This document shows, one piece after another, positions 1-8,844 of a DNA stretch of 64,000 nucleotides. Numbering within the stretch: the first letter of the stretch is position 1; each line of letters begins with the position of its first letter. A program made the translations under genes and the position numbers. Source of the DNA: Fodinibacter sp963695175 (GTDB taxonomy: Bacteria; Actinomycetota; Actinomycetes; Actinomycetales; Dermatophilaceae); NCBI GenBank assembly GCA_963695175.1, contig CAVOGG010000004.1, positions 806,001 to 870,000 on the forward strand, read 5' to 3'. Below the pieces are notes generated by a model. That model saw only the letters and a list, made by a program, of their open reading frames with translations, searched no databases and was not told the DNA's origin.

Positions 1-2
1 TG

Positions 3-881
3 TCGAACCGGGAGGTCGTGACGGTCACCGGACCCGACCGGCTGAGCTGGCTGCACTCGATGACCACCCAGCAGCTGCTCGGGCTGGAACCGCGCACGTC
101 CCGCGAGTCGCTGGTGCTCTCGCCCAAGGGGCACGTCGAGCACGCGCTGCACCTCGTCGACGACGGGGAGACGACCTGGATCACGGTCGAACCGGGCACG
201 GCATCCGCGCTCGTGGCGTGGCTGGAGTCGATGCGCTTCATGCTGCGCGTCGAGGTCGCCGACGTGACCGCCGACTGGGCGGTGCTCGGTGAGCCGCTCG
301 GCGGGGAGTCCGCGCCCGGCGAGCCGCTGGCCTGGGTCGACCCCTGGCCCGGGCTGGTCGGGGACACCGCGGCCTACGGGCCGGTCGAGGGCCACCCCGC
401 CGCCGGCCGCGCCTGGCGCGAGCTGCTGGTTCCTCGCGGCGAGCTGGCCGCTGCGGTCGGTGACCGGCCGCTGGCCGGCACCTGGGCCGCCGAGGCGCTG
501 CGCATCGCCGCGTGGCGGCCGCGGCTGGGCTTCGAGACCGACCACCGCACCATCCCGCACGAGGTCGACTGGCTGCGCACCGCGGTGCACCTGCACAAGG
601 GCTGCTACCGCGGCCAGGAGACGATCGCCCGGGTGCACAACCTCGGCCGACCGCCGCGCCGGCTGGTCTTCCTGCACCTCGACGGGTCGGGCCACGTGCT
701 GCCGGATGCCGGGTCGCCGGTGTTCCTCGGCGAGCGCGAGGTGGGTCGGCTCACCTCGGTGGGGCGGCACCACGAGGACGGCCCGGTGGCGCTCGCGGTC
801 GTCAAGCGGTCGGTGGCGACCGACGTGGATCTTCTCGTGGACGGCATCTCGGCCGCGCAGACCGTCGTCGTGAGTGGCTGA
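3..881 (+). CDS. ygfZ: YgfZ/GcvT-family iron-sulfur cluster protein, 5' end outside window
   Basis: Folate-binding protein of the YgfZ (CAF17-like) family, which helps assemble or repair certain Fe-S enzymes in the cytoplasm. The family signature KGCYRGQE is present near residue 200, followed by the usual barrel-like C-terminal segment. A GTG at 18 could serve as a start, but the reading frame is open to the window edge and the residues before it (SNREVV) match the family's conserved stretch just ahead of TGPDRLSWLHS. The true start therefore lies upstream and roughly 50 residues are missing (inference from family length). The next gene follows after 41 bases on the same strand. Confidence 0.9.
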   Translation, partial: SNREVVTVTGPDRLSWLHSMTTQQLLGLEPRTSRESLVLSPKGHVEHALHLVDDGETTWITVEPGTASALVAWLESMRFMLRVEVADVTADWAVLGEPLGGESAPGEPLAWVDPWPGLVGDTAAYGPVEGHPAAGRAWRELLVPRGELAAAVGDRPLAGTWAAEALRIAAWRPRLGFETDHRTIPHEVDWLRTAVHLHKGCYRGQETIARVHNLGRPPRRLVFLHLDGSGHVLPDAGSPVFLGEREVGRLTSVGRHHEDGPVALAVVKRSVATDVDLLVDGISAAQTVVVSG

Positions 882-922
882 TCGCCGCAGATCCTGCGGT
901 CGGTTCCTGCCATGATGGGGCC

Positions 923-1807
923 ATGGCCTCCGTTGCGCCCCCAGCCACCGCGTCGACCACGTCCACCGCCTCCACCGGCACCCTGATCACCGTCGCCCCG
1001 ACCGGCGCCGAGCACGCGAAGGCCGACCTGCCCCAGCTGCCGACGACGCTCGAGGAGCTCGTCGAGACGGCGCGGCGCTGCGAGGCGGCGGGGGCCTCGC
1101 TCATCCACCTGCACCTGCGCGACGGTGAGCACCGGCCGACCCTGGATGCCGGTCGGCTGCGGGCCGCGGTCGACGCGTTGCGGGCCGAGACCGACCTCGT
1201 GGTGCAGCTGTCGACCGGCGGCTCGGTGCACGACCCGCTGGAGCAGCGGCTCACCGTGCTCGACGCCGAGCCCGACTCGTGCTCGCTGACCTGCGGCACC
1301 ACCAACTTCGGCGACGACGTGTTCCTCAACCCCTGGGGGTTCATGAGCGACCTCTACGTGCAGGCGCAGGAGCGTGAGGTGGTGCCGGAGTTCGAGCTGT
1401 TCGACCTCGGCCACGTGCACGCCCTGCGCCGGCTGCTCGACACCCACGGCCTGCCGTTCGGCGGGCGGGTGCACGTCGACTTCGTGACCGGGGTACCCGG
1501 CGGGATGCCGGCGACGACCGCCGCGCTGATGGCCGGCGTCGCGATGCTCCCGGCCGAGGTGACGTCGTGGTCGGCGACCGGCATCGGCCGCGGGCACCTG
1601 CCGATCATGGCGGCGGCGCTGTCGGCCGGCGGGCACCTGCGGGTCGGGATGGAGGACAACGTGGTCTTCGCCCGAGGGCAGGTCGTGCAGCACAACGACG
1701 AGCTGGTCGCGCGGGCCGCCGAGCTCGCCACGGTGATGCAGCGGCCGCCGCTGGGCACCGCGCAGGCCCGCGAGCTGCTCGGGGTGTTGGACCGGCGCTC
1801 GCGCTGA
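923..1807 (+). CDS. BKACE family beta-keto acid cleavage enzyme (DUF849)
   Basis: A 294-residue TIM-barrel enzyme of the family whose founder, Kce, condenses 3-keto-5-aminohexanoate with acetyl-CoA in lysine fermentation; other members use different beta-keto acids. Visible family motifs are HLHLRD (the two zinc-binding histidines), QLSTGG, HVDFVTGVPGG and GMEDN (third metal ligand). The ATG at 923 was chosen because it precedes a low-complexity Thr/Ser/Ala stretch leading into the first conserved strand TLITVAPTGAEH; the frame is open far upstream only because it overlaps ygfZ. The neighbours give no lysine-fermentation context, so the substrate is unknown. Confidence 0.85.
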   Translation: MASVAPPATASTTSTASTGTLITVAPTGAEHAKADLPQLPTTLEELVETARRCEAAGASLIHLHLRDGEHRPTLDAGRLRAAVDALRAETDLVVQLSTGGSVHDPLEQRLTVLDAEPDSCSLTCGTTNFGDDVFLNPWGFMSDLYVQAQEREVVPEFELFDLGHVHALRRLLDTHGLPFGGRVHVDFVTGVPGGMPATTAALMAGVAMLPAEVTSWSATGIGRGHLPIMAAALSAGGHLRVGMEDNVVFARGQVVQHNDELVARAAELATVMQRPPLGTAQARELLGVLDRRSR

Positions 1808-1957
1808 GGCGGCGGTCGAGGGCACGGTCGCGGGTCTGGGACGGGCGCGGGCGGACGCTGGGCGCGGAGGAGGAGCGCGGCATCCGGCCGCCTGGCTCGC
1901 GTCCGGGGTGCGGACGTGGCTGGTCAGGCCGGGAATGCAGGGCCATAATCGCAAGTT

Positions 1958-2461
1958 ATGGCATCCGTGCGCAACGCTTTTGGATTCCCGGCCGTCGTCA
2001 ACGAGAAGGCCGCCCGGGTCGTGGCCGGGGGAGTCGTGCTGATCACGGCGACCGCCCTGCTCACCGGCTGGCTCTGGCTGAGCGCCGTGCTGGCCATCGG
2101 CTTCGCCCTGCGGGTCGCGGCCGGGCCGCGCTACAGCCCGCTCGGGCAGCTGGCCACCAAGGTCGTCGCCCCTCGGCTGGGTGCCCCCAAGCTGGTGGCC
2201 GGCCCGCCGAAGCGTTTCGCGCAGACCGTGGGCCTGGTGTTCACGCTGGCGGCGACGGTCTTCCTGGTGGCCGGGATGCCGGCCGTGACGGTCGGGCTGC
2301 TCGCCGTGCTCCTCGTCTTCGCGCTGCTGGAGTCGGTCGTCGGCTTCTGCGCCGGCTGCTTCGTCTTCGCCCAGCTGATGAAGGTCGGGCTGGTGCCCGA
2401 GGCGACCTGCGCCGCGTGCGCCGACATCTCCCTGCGCCAGCGCGAGACCGCCACCGCCTGA
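1958..2461 (+). CDS. DUF4395 integral membrane protein
   Basis: A 167-residue membrane protein with about four hydrophobic segments (near residues 25-55 and 85-130) and the DUF4395 signature ESVVGFCAGC, followed by a second Cys pair (CAAC) near the C terminus. The cysteine pattern suggests a redox or metal role, but no function is established. An AT-rich box CATAAT about 10 bases before the ATG suggests a leaderless promoter. It is followed by a long palindrome that could end its transcript. Confidence 0.8.
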   Translation: MASVRNAFGFPAVVNEKAARVVAGGVVLITATALLTGWLWLSAVLAIGFALRVAAGPRYSPLGQLATKVVAPRLGAPKLVAGPPKRFAQTVGLVFTLAATVFLVAGMPAVTVGLLAVLLVFALLESVVGFCAGCFVFAQLMKVGLVPEATCAACADISLRQRETATA

Positions 2462-2506
2462 GGTCCGATCTACGGCCCGACGGTCCTGGCGGAGTGATGT
2501 TCGCCG

Positions 2507-2577
2507 GCGCTATTGGATGCTCGCCCCTGGCGAGCAACTTTGAAAGTTGCGCCCTGAGGGGAAGCATCCAATAGCGC
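2507..2577. repeat. Intergenic nested palindrome A
   Basis: Perfect 14-bp outer arms (2507-2520 GCGCTATTGGATGC and 2564-2577) enclose a second pair (CCCCT 2524-2528 with AGGGG 2557-2561) and a central near-perfect palindrome GCAACTTT/AAAGTTGC (2534-2550). It lies between the end of the DUF4395 gene and the XRE regulator. It shares words (CTATTGG, CAACTTT) with the palindromes at 21772 and 26636. It could be a terminator, a protein-binding site or a small mobile palindromic element. Confidence 0.7.
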
Positions 2578-2628
2578 GCCGACCGGCTAGTTGTCCGGCC
2601 CAGCGAGACGCCGTGTGAGGACCCTCAC

Positions 2629-2665
2629 GCTTGCTGCAGTTTGCATTCTGCTAACTACAGCAAGC
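2629..2665. promoter_or_regulatory. Inverted repeat before the XRE regulator, candidate autoregulatory operator
   Basis: GCTTGCTG (2629-2636) is repeated in inverse as CAGCAAGC (2658-2665); with AGTT/AACT inside, the arms extend to 13 positions with one mismatch. It ends 11 bases before the chosen GTG start at 2677, where a regulator would block its own promoter. The role is inferred from position and symmetry. Confidence 0.55.
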
Positions 2666-2676
2666 ACAATGGACTC

Positions 2677-3048
2677 GTGAGCAAGAACCCGCTGAACGAC
2701 CTGGGCAGCAGCCTCGGCGAGTACCTGCGCGAACAGCGCACGACCGCCCGGCTCTCCCTGCGTCAGCTGTCCGAGCTCGCCGGGGTCTCGAACCCCTACC
2801 TGTCCCAGATCGAGCGGGGGCTGAAGCGCCCGAGCGCCGAGATCCTCCAGCAGCTCGCGAAGGGACTGGAGGTCTCCGCCGAGAGCCTGTACGTCAAGGC
2901 CGGCATCCTCGACGCCGAGGTCGCCACGCACAACCCCGCGCACGACGTCCGGGACGCCATCGCCGCCGACCCCGCCCTCACCCCGCGGCAGCGGAAGACC
3001 CTCCTCGACATCTACGAGTCCTACGTCGAGGACGCCCCACGGCAATGA
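2677..3048 (+). CDS. XRE-family transcriptional regulator (Rv0474-like)
   Basis: A 123-residue protein with a typical Cro/C1 helix-turn-helix at residues about 15-65 (LSLRQLSELAGVSNPYLS then QIERG.KRPS), followed by a short helical tail. It sits directly upstream of the hbhA-like gene, the same order as Rv0474-Rv0475 (hbhA) in M. tuberculosis, so it may control that gene. The GTG at 2677 is preferred over the TTG at 2641, because residues from the latter would read through the inverted repeat. Confidence 0.85.
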   Translation: MSKNPLNDLGSSLGEYLREQRTTARLSLRQLSELAGVSNPYLSQIERGLKRPSAEILQQLAKGLEVSAESLYVKAGILDAEVATHNPAHDVRDAIAADPALTPRQRKTLLDIYESYVEDAPRQ

Positions 3049-3137
3049 CGCCGACCCGAACGACCCGCACGACCCGTACGACCCCCCGAACACCCCACGC
3101 CGTCCACCACCCACGCACCACCACGAAGGAGAGACAC

Positions 3138-3908
3138 ATGCCCGTCATCGAGGACCTCAAGAAGACTGTCGACACCACCCCGTTCTTCGCCGTCGTCGGC
3201 GCCACCGACCTCGCCGTCGAGAAGGTGCGCGAGGCCCGCCTGCGCGCCGACAAGGCTCGCGCCGACTTCGCGGTCCGCGCCGACAAGGCCCGCACCGAGC
3301 TGTCCGCCGACCTGGCCCCCGCCAACGTCCAGGCCCGCGCGACCAAGGTCGCCGACCAGGTCTTGGAGATCCCGGCCCTGGCCCTCAACCAGACCCTGGT
3401 CGTCGGCGGCCGGTTCGCCGAGGGCTACGAGGAGCTCGCCACGCGCGGCCACAAGCTGGTCAAGCGGATCCAGAACCAGAAGGCGACCAAGGACCTCGTC
3501 GCCCAGGCCGACACCACCGTGGCCCAGGTCAAGGGTGCCGTCACCTCCGCCCGCAAGGCGACCGCCGACATCGAGCGCTCCGCCAAGGCCACCATCACGA
3601 CCGCCCGCAAGGAGGCCGCGAAGGTCGTCACCGTCGTCAGTGGCTCCGTCGCCGAGGAGACCAAGGTCGCCCAGACCGAGGTCGCCAAGTCGGCCAAGCG
3701 CACCCGTACGGCTGCCAAGCGCACGACCACCACGACCAAGAACGCCACCAAGAAGGCCACCACCTCGGCCAAGGGTGCGACGACCAGCGTCCGCAAGACC
3801 GCCGTCGCCGCCGAGAAGGCCACCGAGAAGGCTGCCGACAAGGTGGGCACCCCGGTCGAGAAGCCGGCCACCACGGTCGAGACGCCGGCCACCCCGGCCG
3901 CTGAGTGA
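3138..3908 (+). CDS. HbhA-like heparin-binding hemagglutinin homologue
   Basis: A 256-residue protein: an N-terminal domain resembling mycobacterial HbhA (EDLKKTVDTTPFFAVVGATD), a long Ala/Lys/Glu helical coiled-coil region, and a C-terminal tail rich in Lys, Ala and Thr (KKATTSAK and similar), ending in a Pro/Thr-rich stretch. In mycobacteria the Lys-rich tail binds sulfated sugars and the protein lies at the cell surface; it is also linked to lipid bodies. A role in adhesion here is unproven. A good ribosome site AAGGAGAG lies 5 bases before the ATG. No signal peptide is visible, as in HbhA. Strong hairpins follow it. Confidence 0.8.
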   Translation: MPVIEDLKKTVDTTPFFAVVGATDLAVEKVREARLRADKARADFAVRADKARTELSADLAPANVQARATKVADQVLEIPALALNQTLVVGGRFAEGYEELATRGHKLVKRIQNQKATKDLVAQADTTVAQVKGAVTSARKATADIERSAKATITTARKEAAKVVTVVSGSVAEETKVAQTEVAKSAKRTRTAAKRTTTTTKNATKKATTSAKGATTSVRKTAVAAEKATEKAADKVGTPVEKPATTVETPATPAAE

Positions 3909-3944
3909 CCTCATCCTGACCCGTCGGCTGCACGCCGACCACCC

Positions 3945-4010
3945 GTCACCGGGTCCCCCCTTTCCCGGTGACACCCCCGATGACCGGGGCCGGCTCGCCC
4001 GGCCCCGGTC
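3945..4010 (+). terminator. Double GC-rich hairpin terminator after the hbhA-like gene
   Basis: Two consecutive perfect stems: GTCACCGGG (3945-3953) with CCCGGTGAC (3964-3972), and GACCGGGGCCGG (3982-3993) with its 12-base complement at 3999-4010 around a CTCGC loop. No U-tract follows, as is common in high-GC actinobacteria. Confidence 0.75.
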
Positions 4011-4103
4011 GTTCGGCGTCCGGGTGCGGCGACCCGCCGGATGACGCCCCCGAGCCACCCGCCGGATGCCGCCCGCTCACCGCGCGCGGATAGGGTCGGC
4101 CGC

Positions 4104-5105
4104 GTGCCGAACCAGACCGCATCCGCCCGCCTCGCACCCACCCCGCCCGCCCTGGCCGACGCCCCGGTCGTCGCCCACGTGATGCGTGGCGGGTTCGTGG
4201 AGTCGGCCCACCGCGGCAGCATCGCGGTCACCGCCCCGGACGGCTCGGTGACCCACGCCTGGGGCGCCACCGACGACCCCGTTCTCCCGCGCTCGTCGAA
4301 CAAGCCGATCCAGGCAGTCGCGATGCTGCGGGCCGGGCTGCGGCTCCCGCCGCACCAGCTCGCCCTGGCCTGCGCCAGCCACTCCGGCCAGCCGTTCCAC
4401 CTCGACGGCGTGCGCGAGATGCTCGCCGACGCCGGTCTCACCGAGGCCGACCTGCAGAACACCCCCGACCTGCCCTACGACGCCGACGAGCGCGAGCTCT
4501 GGATCGCCGCCGGCCGCGCGCCCCGCCCCCTGGCCCAGAACTGCTCCGGCAAGCACGCCGCCATGCTCGTCACCTGCCGGCTGAACGGCTGGGACCTCAC
4601 CACCTACCGCGACACCGACCACCCCCTGCAGCGCCTGATGGCCGAGACCCTGACCGATCTCGCGCGGGAGCCGGTCGCCGCGACCGTCGTCGACGGCTGC
4701 GGCGCTCCCGCCATGGCCATCTCGCTCGCCGGGCTGGCCCGGGCCCTCGGCCGGATCGCCGCCGGCGCGCCCGGCACCCCCGAGGCCGAGGTCGCCGCCG
4801 CGATGCGCGCCTTCCCCGAGTTCGTCGGCGGCACCCGGCGCGACGTCACCGCCCTGATCCGCGGCACCGAGGGCCTCATCGCCAAGGACGGCGCCGAGTC
4901 GGTGCACGCGGTCGGCCTGGCCGACGGGCGCGGCATCGCCCTGAAGGTCGCCGACGGCAACCAGCGGGCCCGCCCGGTCGTCCTGGCCGCGGTGCTGCGC
5001 CGGCTGGGGGTGGAGTCCCTGGCCTACGCCCGCCTCGAGGACGCCCCGATCCTCGGCCACGGCCAGCCGGTCGGCGCGGTCGTCGCCGTCGGCATCGAGG
5101 AGTGA
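4104..5105 (+). CDS. L-asparaginase II family protein
   Basis: A 333-residue member of the asparaginase_II family (PF06089), which hydrolyses asparagine to aspartate and ammonia in the cytoplasm. Conserved stretches visible are LPRSSNKPIQA near the N terminus, CASHSGQPFH and NCSGKHAAML. The GTG at 4104 was chosen because a TAGGGT box ends 7 bases upstream, giving a leaderless arrangement, and upstream residues look non-conserved. The dtd gene follows after 7 bases, so the two may be co-transcribed. Confidence 0.85.
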   Translation: MPNQTASARLAPTPPALADAPVVAHVMRGGFVESAHRGSIAVTAPDGSVTHAWGATDDPVLPRSSNKPIQAVAMLRAGLRLPPHQLALACASHSGQPFHLDGVREMLADAGLTEADLQNTPDLPYDADERELWIAAGRAPRPLAQNCSGKHAAMLVTCRLNGWDLTTYRDTDHPLQRLMAETLTDLAREPVAATVVDGCGAPAMAISLAGLARALGRIAAGAPGTPEAEVAAAMRAFPEFVGGTRRDVTALIRGTEGLIAKDGAESVHAVGLADGRGIALKVADGNQRARPVVLAAVLRRLGVESLAYARLEDAPILGHGQPVGAVVAVGIEE

Positions 5106-5112
5106 GCCGCGG

Positions 5113-5538
5113 ATGAGGGCCGTGCTGCAACGGGTCTCCCGGGCCTCGGTCACCGTCGACGGCGAGGTCGTCGGCGAGCTGACCCGTCCCGGCCTGCTCG
5201 CCCTGGTCGGTGTCACCCACGACGACGGGCCTGACCAGGTGGCCACGATGGCCCGCAAGATCGCCGACCTGCGCATCCTGCGCGACGAGCGCTCGGTGCT
5301 CGACGACGGAGCCCCGGTGCTCGTGGTCAGCCAGTTCACCCTCTACGCCGACACCCGCAAGGGCCGCCGACCCTCGTGGAACGCCGCTGCGCCGGGACCG
5401 GTCGCGGAGCCCGTCGTCGAGCAGGTCGTGGCCGCCCTGCGGGCTCGCGGCGTCGAGGTGCAGACCGGCCGGTTCGGCGCCCACATGCAGGTCGAGCTCG
5501 TGAACGACGGCCCGGTGACGATCCTGCTCGACGTCTGA
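5113..5538 (+). CDS. dtd: D-aminoacyl-tRNA deacylase
   Basis: A 141-residue enzyme, the standard length, that removes D-amino acids and glycine mischarged on tRNA. Both active-site signatures are present: SQFTLYAD (residues about 77-84) and the Gly-cisPro motif NDGPVT near the C terminus. It lies 7 bases after the asparaginase gene and 17 bases before the DUF2516 gene, suggesting a shared transcript in part. Confidence 0.95.
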   Translation: MRAVLQRVSRASVTVDGEVVGELTRPGLLALVGVTHDDGPDQVATMARKIADLRILRDERSVLDDGAPVLVVSQFTLYADTRKGRRPSWNAAAPGPVAEPVVEQVVAALRARGVEVQTGRFGAHMQVELVNDGPVTILLDV

Positions 5539-5555
5539 CGTTTACTCTGGTGCCC

Positions 5556-5879
5556 ATGGCGTCGCTCGCACAGCTCCAGCAGTGGATCGTCCTCGGCCTG
5601 TCGGTCGCGGCGCTCGGCGTGGAGCTCTACGCCCTCTTCGACTGCGTCCGACGCCGGGCCGACGCCTTCACGGCGGCCGGGAAGCGCACCAAGCCGTTCT
5701 GGCTGCTCGTCACCGGGGTGGCCGCACTGCTCGGCATCGTCGCGGTCGGGGGCTTCCCCGGCCTGCTGGCCATCATCGCGATCGTCGCAGCCGGGGTCTA
5801 CCTCGCCGACGTCAAGCCGGCGCTCGACCAGGTCATGGGGCGCGGACAGGGCAACCAGGGCCCCTACGGCCCCTGGTGA
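5556..5879 (+). CDS. DUF2516 small membrane protein
   Basis: A 107-residue protein with two to three hydrophobic helices (residues about 10-30, 48-66 and 70-90) and the YALFDCVRRRADAF signature of DUF2516, a family found across actinobacteria and represented by Rv0476 close to hbhA in M. tuberculosis. Function unknown. A TACTCT box ends 8 bases before the ATG. Its last 16 bases overlap the convergent methyltransferase gene. Confidence 0.85.
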   Translation: MASLAQLQQWIVLGLSVAALGVELYALFDCVRRRADAFTAAGKRTKPFWLLVTGVAALLGIVAVGGFPGLLAIIAIVAAGVYLADVKPALDQVMGRGQGNQGPYGPW

Positions 5880-6697
5880 CCGACGCCCCGGTGAGCTGCC
5901 AGCGCACCGGGCGCCACGGCATCCCAGGCCACGGTCAGCTCGCCCAGCCGCCAGCGTGACGGGCCGTCGAGCAGCGGCCAGCCGGCATCGCGCATCGCTG
6001 ATGCCGTCGCGATGAACCGCTGCCGGATGCCGTAGGCCGCCTGCGGCGCCTGCCGGGCCCAAGCCTCGTCGAGGTCGCTCAGCAGCCGGTGCACCCCCTC
6101 GCCGGGAACGTTGCGGTGGATCAGCGCCTTCGGCAGCCGCTCGGCGACCACGCCGGGGCGCTCCAGCCCGCGCAGCCGCCAGCTCAGCGACAGGCTCACC
6201 GGCCCCTGCGCGGTCACGGCCACCCAGGTCGCCAGCCGGCCCAGCTCGTCACAGGTGCCGTCGACGAGCAGGCCGTCGGGGGCGAGCCGCGCCACAGTGG
6301 TCGCCCACGCGTCGGCCACCTGCGACTCGTCGTACTGGCGCAGCACGTTGAAGGCGCGCACCAGCACCGGCCGGGCTCCGCCGGCCAGCGGCACCTCGAA
6401 CCCGCCGACCGCGAAGCGCAACCCCGGGCGCTGGAGCGGTCGCGCCGCCGCCACCCGTGCCGGGTCGATCTCGATGCCCACCACCTCGACGTCCGGTCGT
6501 ACCCGGCGCAGGCGGTCGCACAGCTCGAGCGCGGTGACGGGGGAGGCGCCGTAGCCGAGGTCGACCACCACGGGGGCTGCGCCGCTGCGCCGCAGCCGCC
6601 ATGCCTGCGGACCGGCGAGCCAGCGGTCGCAGCGGCGCAGCCGGTTCGGGTTCGTCGTCCCCCGGGTGATGACCCCGACGGGTCGCGGCTGCGGCAC
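5864..6697 (-). CDS. Class I SAM-dependent methyltransferase
   Basis: A 277-residue protein with the Rossmann-type motif I VVVDLGYGASPVTALEL near residue 45 and an acidic motif II (VVGIEIDP), indicating S-adenosylmethionine binding. The substrate cannot be inferred. The gene is transcribed toward the DUF2516 gene and diverges from the membrane-anchored gene at 6731, with only 33 bases between their starts for both promoters. Confidence 0.75.
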   Translation of the reverse strand: MPQPRPVGVITRGTTNPNRLRRCDRWLAGPQAWRLRRSGAAPVVVDLGYGASPVTALELCDRLRRVRPDVEVVGIEIDPARVAAARPLQRPGLRFAVGGFEVPLAGGARPVLVRAFNVLRQYDESQVADAWATTVARLAPDGLLVDGTCDELGRLATWVAVTAQGPVSLSLSWRLRGLERPGVVAERLPKALIHRNVPGEGVHRLLSDLDEAWARQAPQAAYGIRQRFIATASAMRDAGWPLLDGPSRWRLGELTVAWDAVAPGALAAHRGVGHQGP

Positions 6698-6730
6698 GGT
6701 GCCCAGCGTAGAACCGCCTACCCTGAAGGG

Positions 6731-7531
6731 GTGCGTGAGTGGTGGCGGGAGCGGTCACGAGAGGGGCAGGTCAGCCTCTCGATGGTGGCGCTCGTCGTCT
6801 CGCTCGTCGCGGCCCTCTCGCTCGGCCTGACCTCCTGGGTGCCCCGGGTCCTCGAGCGCGACAGCGGGGTCGCCGACGTGGCGCCGGGGCTGCTCGAGGT
6901 GGCCCAGGACGCCCGCGGGGTGCAGTCCCTCGGGGCTGGGCTCTCGGTGGCCCTCTACGACTCGGGCTTCCGGCTCGCCCGGGGCAGCACGGTGCTCGCC
7001 GACACGGTGACCCGTGGCGCCCCGGTCACCGCCGTCATGGGAAGGGTCGACCAGGTCAACGGCCACCCCCGCGAGGAGGTCACCGGAACGCTCATGCACG
7101 TCCGGATCGACGCGGTGCGCCGGGTCAAGGACATCGTCCGCTTCAGCGGGGTGGTGCACGACGACAAGACCAGCATGCCGCTGCGCATCGACTTCCAGCC
7201 GATCGACGGCCGGATCCGGATGGATGCCGCGGTGCCCGGCGCCGACGCGGTCGCCATCCACCTCGACTGGCGGCCGGCCACGGTGGGCATCGCTCCCGCG
7301 CTGCCCGAGCAGAACCTGCGCGAACGCGCCTACTGGGTCGACCCCACCGTCGTCGAGCAGCCGGCCTTCACCTGGGTGCTCGGCACCGACGTCTCGATCG
7401 GGCCGGTGCAGGTGCCCCGGGCCGTCGACCTGCGCCAGGACGGCCGGATCGCCGTGCACGTGTGGGCGCCACGGGCCGTGGTCACCGTCACCGACACCCC
7501 TCGCGGCGCCGTGACAGACTCGAACCCATGA
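6731..7531 (+). CDS. Single-pass membrane-anchored protein of unknown function
   Basis: A 266-residue protein with one N-terminal membrane helix (residues about 17-38) and a beta-rich outer domain; no known family is recognised. The GTG start lies 6 bases after a TACCCT box, a leaderless layout. Its stop codon overlaps the mshA start (ATGA), so it is translationally coupled to mycothiol synthesis. Confidence 0.7.
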   Translation: MREWWRERSREGQVSLSMVALVVSLVAALSLGLTSWVPRVLERDSGVADVAPGLLEVAQDARGVQSLGAGLSVALYDSGFRLARGSTVLADTVTRGAPVTAVMGRVDQVNGHPREEVTGTLMHVRIDAVRRVKDIVRFSGVVHDDKTSMPLRIDFQPIDGRIRMDAAVPGADAVAIHLDWRPATVGIAPALPEQNLRERAYWVDPTVVEQPAFTWVLGTDVSIGPVQVPRAVDLRQDGRIAVHVWAPRAVVTVTDTPRGAVTDSNP

Positions 7532-8844
7532 GCACGCCAGCCGCCTCCGCCGGCCCGCAGCGGGTCGCGATGGTCACCGTGCACACCTCCCCGCTGGCCC
7601 AGCCCGGCGAGGGCGACGCCGGCGGCATGAACGTCTACGCCCTCGAGGTCGCCCGCCAGCTCGCGCGTCGCGGCATCGCGGTCGACCTGTTCACCCGCAC
7701 CACGAGCGCCTCCCAGCCGGCGGTCGTCGAGGTCGAGCCGGGTGTGGTCGTGCGGCACGTGCCGGCCGGCCCCTACGAGGGCCTGTCCAAGGAGGACCTC
7801 CCCGGCCAGCTGTGCGCCTTCGCGGCCGGGATGATGCGGGTCGCCGCGCACGCCCCGCCCGGCTACTACGACCTGGTGCACTCGCACTACTGGCTCTCCG
7901 GCCAGGTCGGCTGGCTCGCCGCCGACCGGTGGGGCGTACCACTCGTGCACACCATGCACACGATGGCCCGGGTCAAGAACCTCCACCTCGCCGACGGCGA
8001 CCTGCCCGAGCCGATGGGCCGCGAGATCGGGGAGGCCCAGGTCGTCGAGGCCGCCGACCGCCTGGTGGCCAACACCGACCGCGAGGCCCGAGAGCTCGTC
8101 GACCTCTACGACGCCGACCCCGACCGGGTCGTCGTCGCCGCGCCCGGCGTCGACCTCGAGGTCTTCCGGCCCGGCTCACAGCACGAGGCGCGGGCCGCGG
8201 TCGGCGTCCCCTCGGATGCCGTGCTCCTCCTCTTCGTCGGCCGCATCCAACCGCTCAAGGCGCCCGACGTGCTCGTCAAGGCCGCCGCCGAGCTCGTGCG
8301 CCGACGCCCCGACCTGCGCTCGCGTGTCGTGGTGGCCGTCCTCGGCGGGGCCAGCGGCACCGGCGTGCGCAACCCGATGGGGCTGACCGAGCTCGCCGAA
8401 CAGCGCGGCATCGGTGACCTGGTGCGCTTCGTGCCGCCGGTCGACCGGCCGACCCTGGCCCAGTGGTACCGCGCCGCCGACGTGCTGGCCGTGCCCTCGC
8501 ACAACGAGTCGTTCGGCCTGGTCGCGGTCGAGGCGCAGGCCTGTGGCACCCCGGTCGTGGCGGCCAACGTCGGTGGCCTGCCGACTGCGGTGGGCAGCGC
8601 CGGCATCCTCGTCGACGGCCACGACACGGCCGACTGGGCCACCGCCATCGCGGGGGTCGTGCTCGACCCCGACCGCCGCGCCGGCCTGTCCCGCGCCTCC
8701 GCCGAGCACGCCGCCGGGTTCGGCTGGGCGCGCACGGCCGAACGGCTCGCGGAGGTCTACGCCGACGCGATGGCCCGGCCCCGCGAGGCGTCGATCAACG
8801 ACGCCGAGATCCTCACCGGCATCCCGCAGGCGGTCATCCCGTGA
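7528..8844 (+). CDS. mshA: D-inositol-3-phosphate glycosyltransferase, first step of mycothiol synthesis
   Basis: A 438-residue GT4 glycosyltransferase that transfers N-acetylglucosamine from UDP-GlcNAc to 1-L-myo-inositol-1-phosphate. Recognisable stretches are the N-terminal nucleotide-fold entry HTSPLAQPGEGDAGGMNVY, the donor-side VGRIQPLKAPDVL and the C-terminal PSHNESFGLVAVEAQACGTPVVA with the GT4 EX7E motif. Length is typical. It overlaps the preceding gene by ATGA and the YbjN gene by GTGA, as a tight operon. The formaldehyde dehydrogenase at 20015 uses the thiol made by this pathway. Confidence 0.95.
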   Translation: MSTPAASAGPQRVAMVTVHTSPLAQPGEGDAGGMNVYALEVARQLARRGIAVDLFTRTTSASQPAVVEVEPGVVVRHVPAGPYEGLSKEDLPGQLCAFAAGMMRVAAHAPPGYYDLVHSHYWLSGQVGWLAADRWGVPLVHTMHTMARVKNLHLADGDLPEPMGREIGEAQVVEAADRLVANTDREARELVDLYDADPDRVVVAAPGVDLEVFRPGSQHEARAAVGVPSDAVLLLFVGRIQPLKAPDVLVKAAAELVRRRPDLRSRVVVAVLGGASGTGVRNPMGLTELAEQRGIGDLVRFVPPVDRPTLAQWYRAADVLAVPSHNESFGLVAVEAQACGTPVVAANVGGLPTAVGSAGILVDGHDTADWATAIAGVVLDPDRRAGLSRASAEHAAGFGWARTAERLAEVYADAMARPREASINDAEILTGIPQAVIP

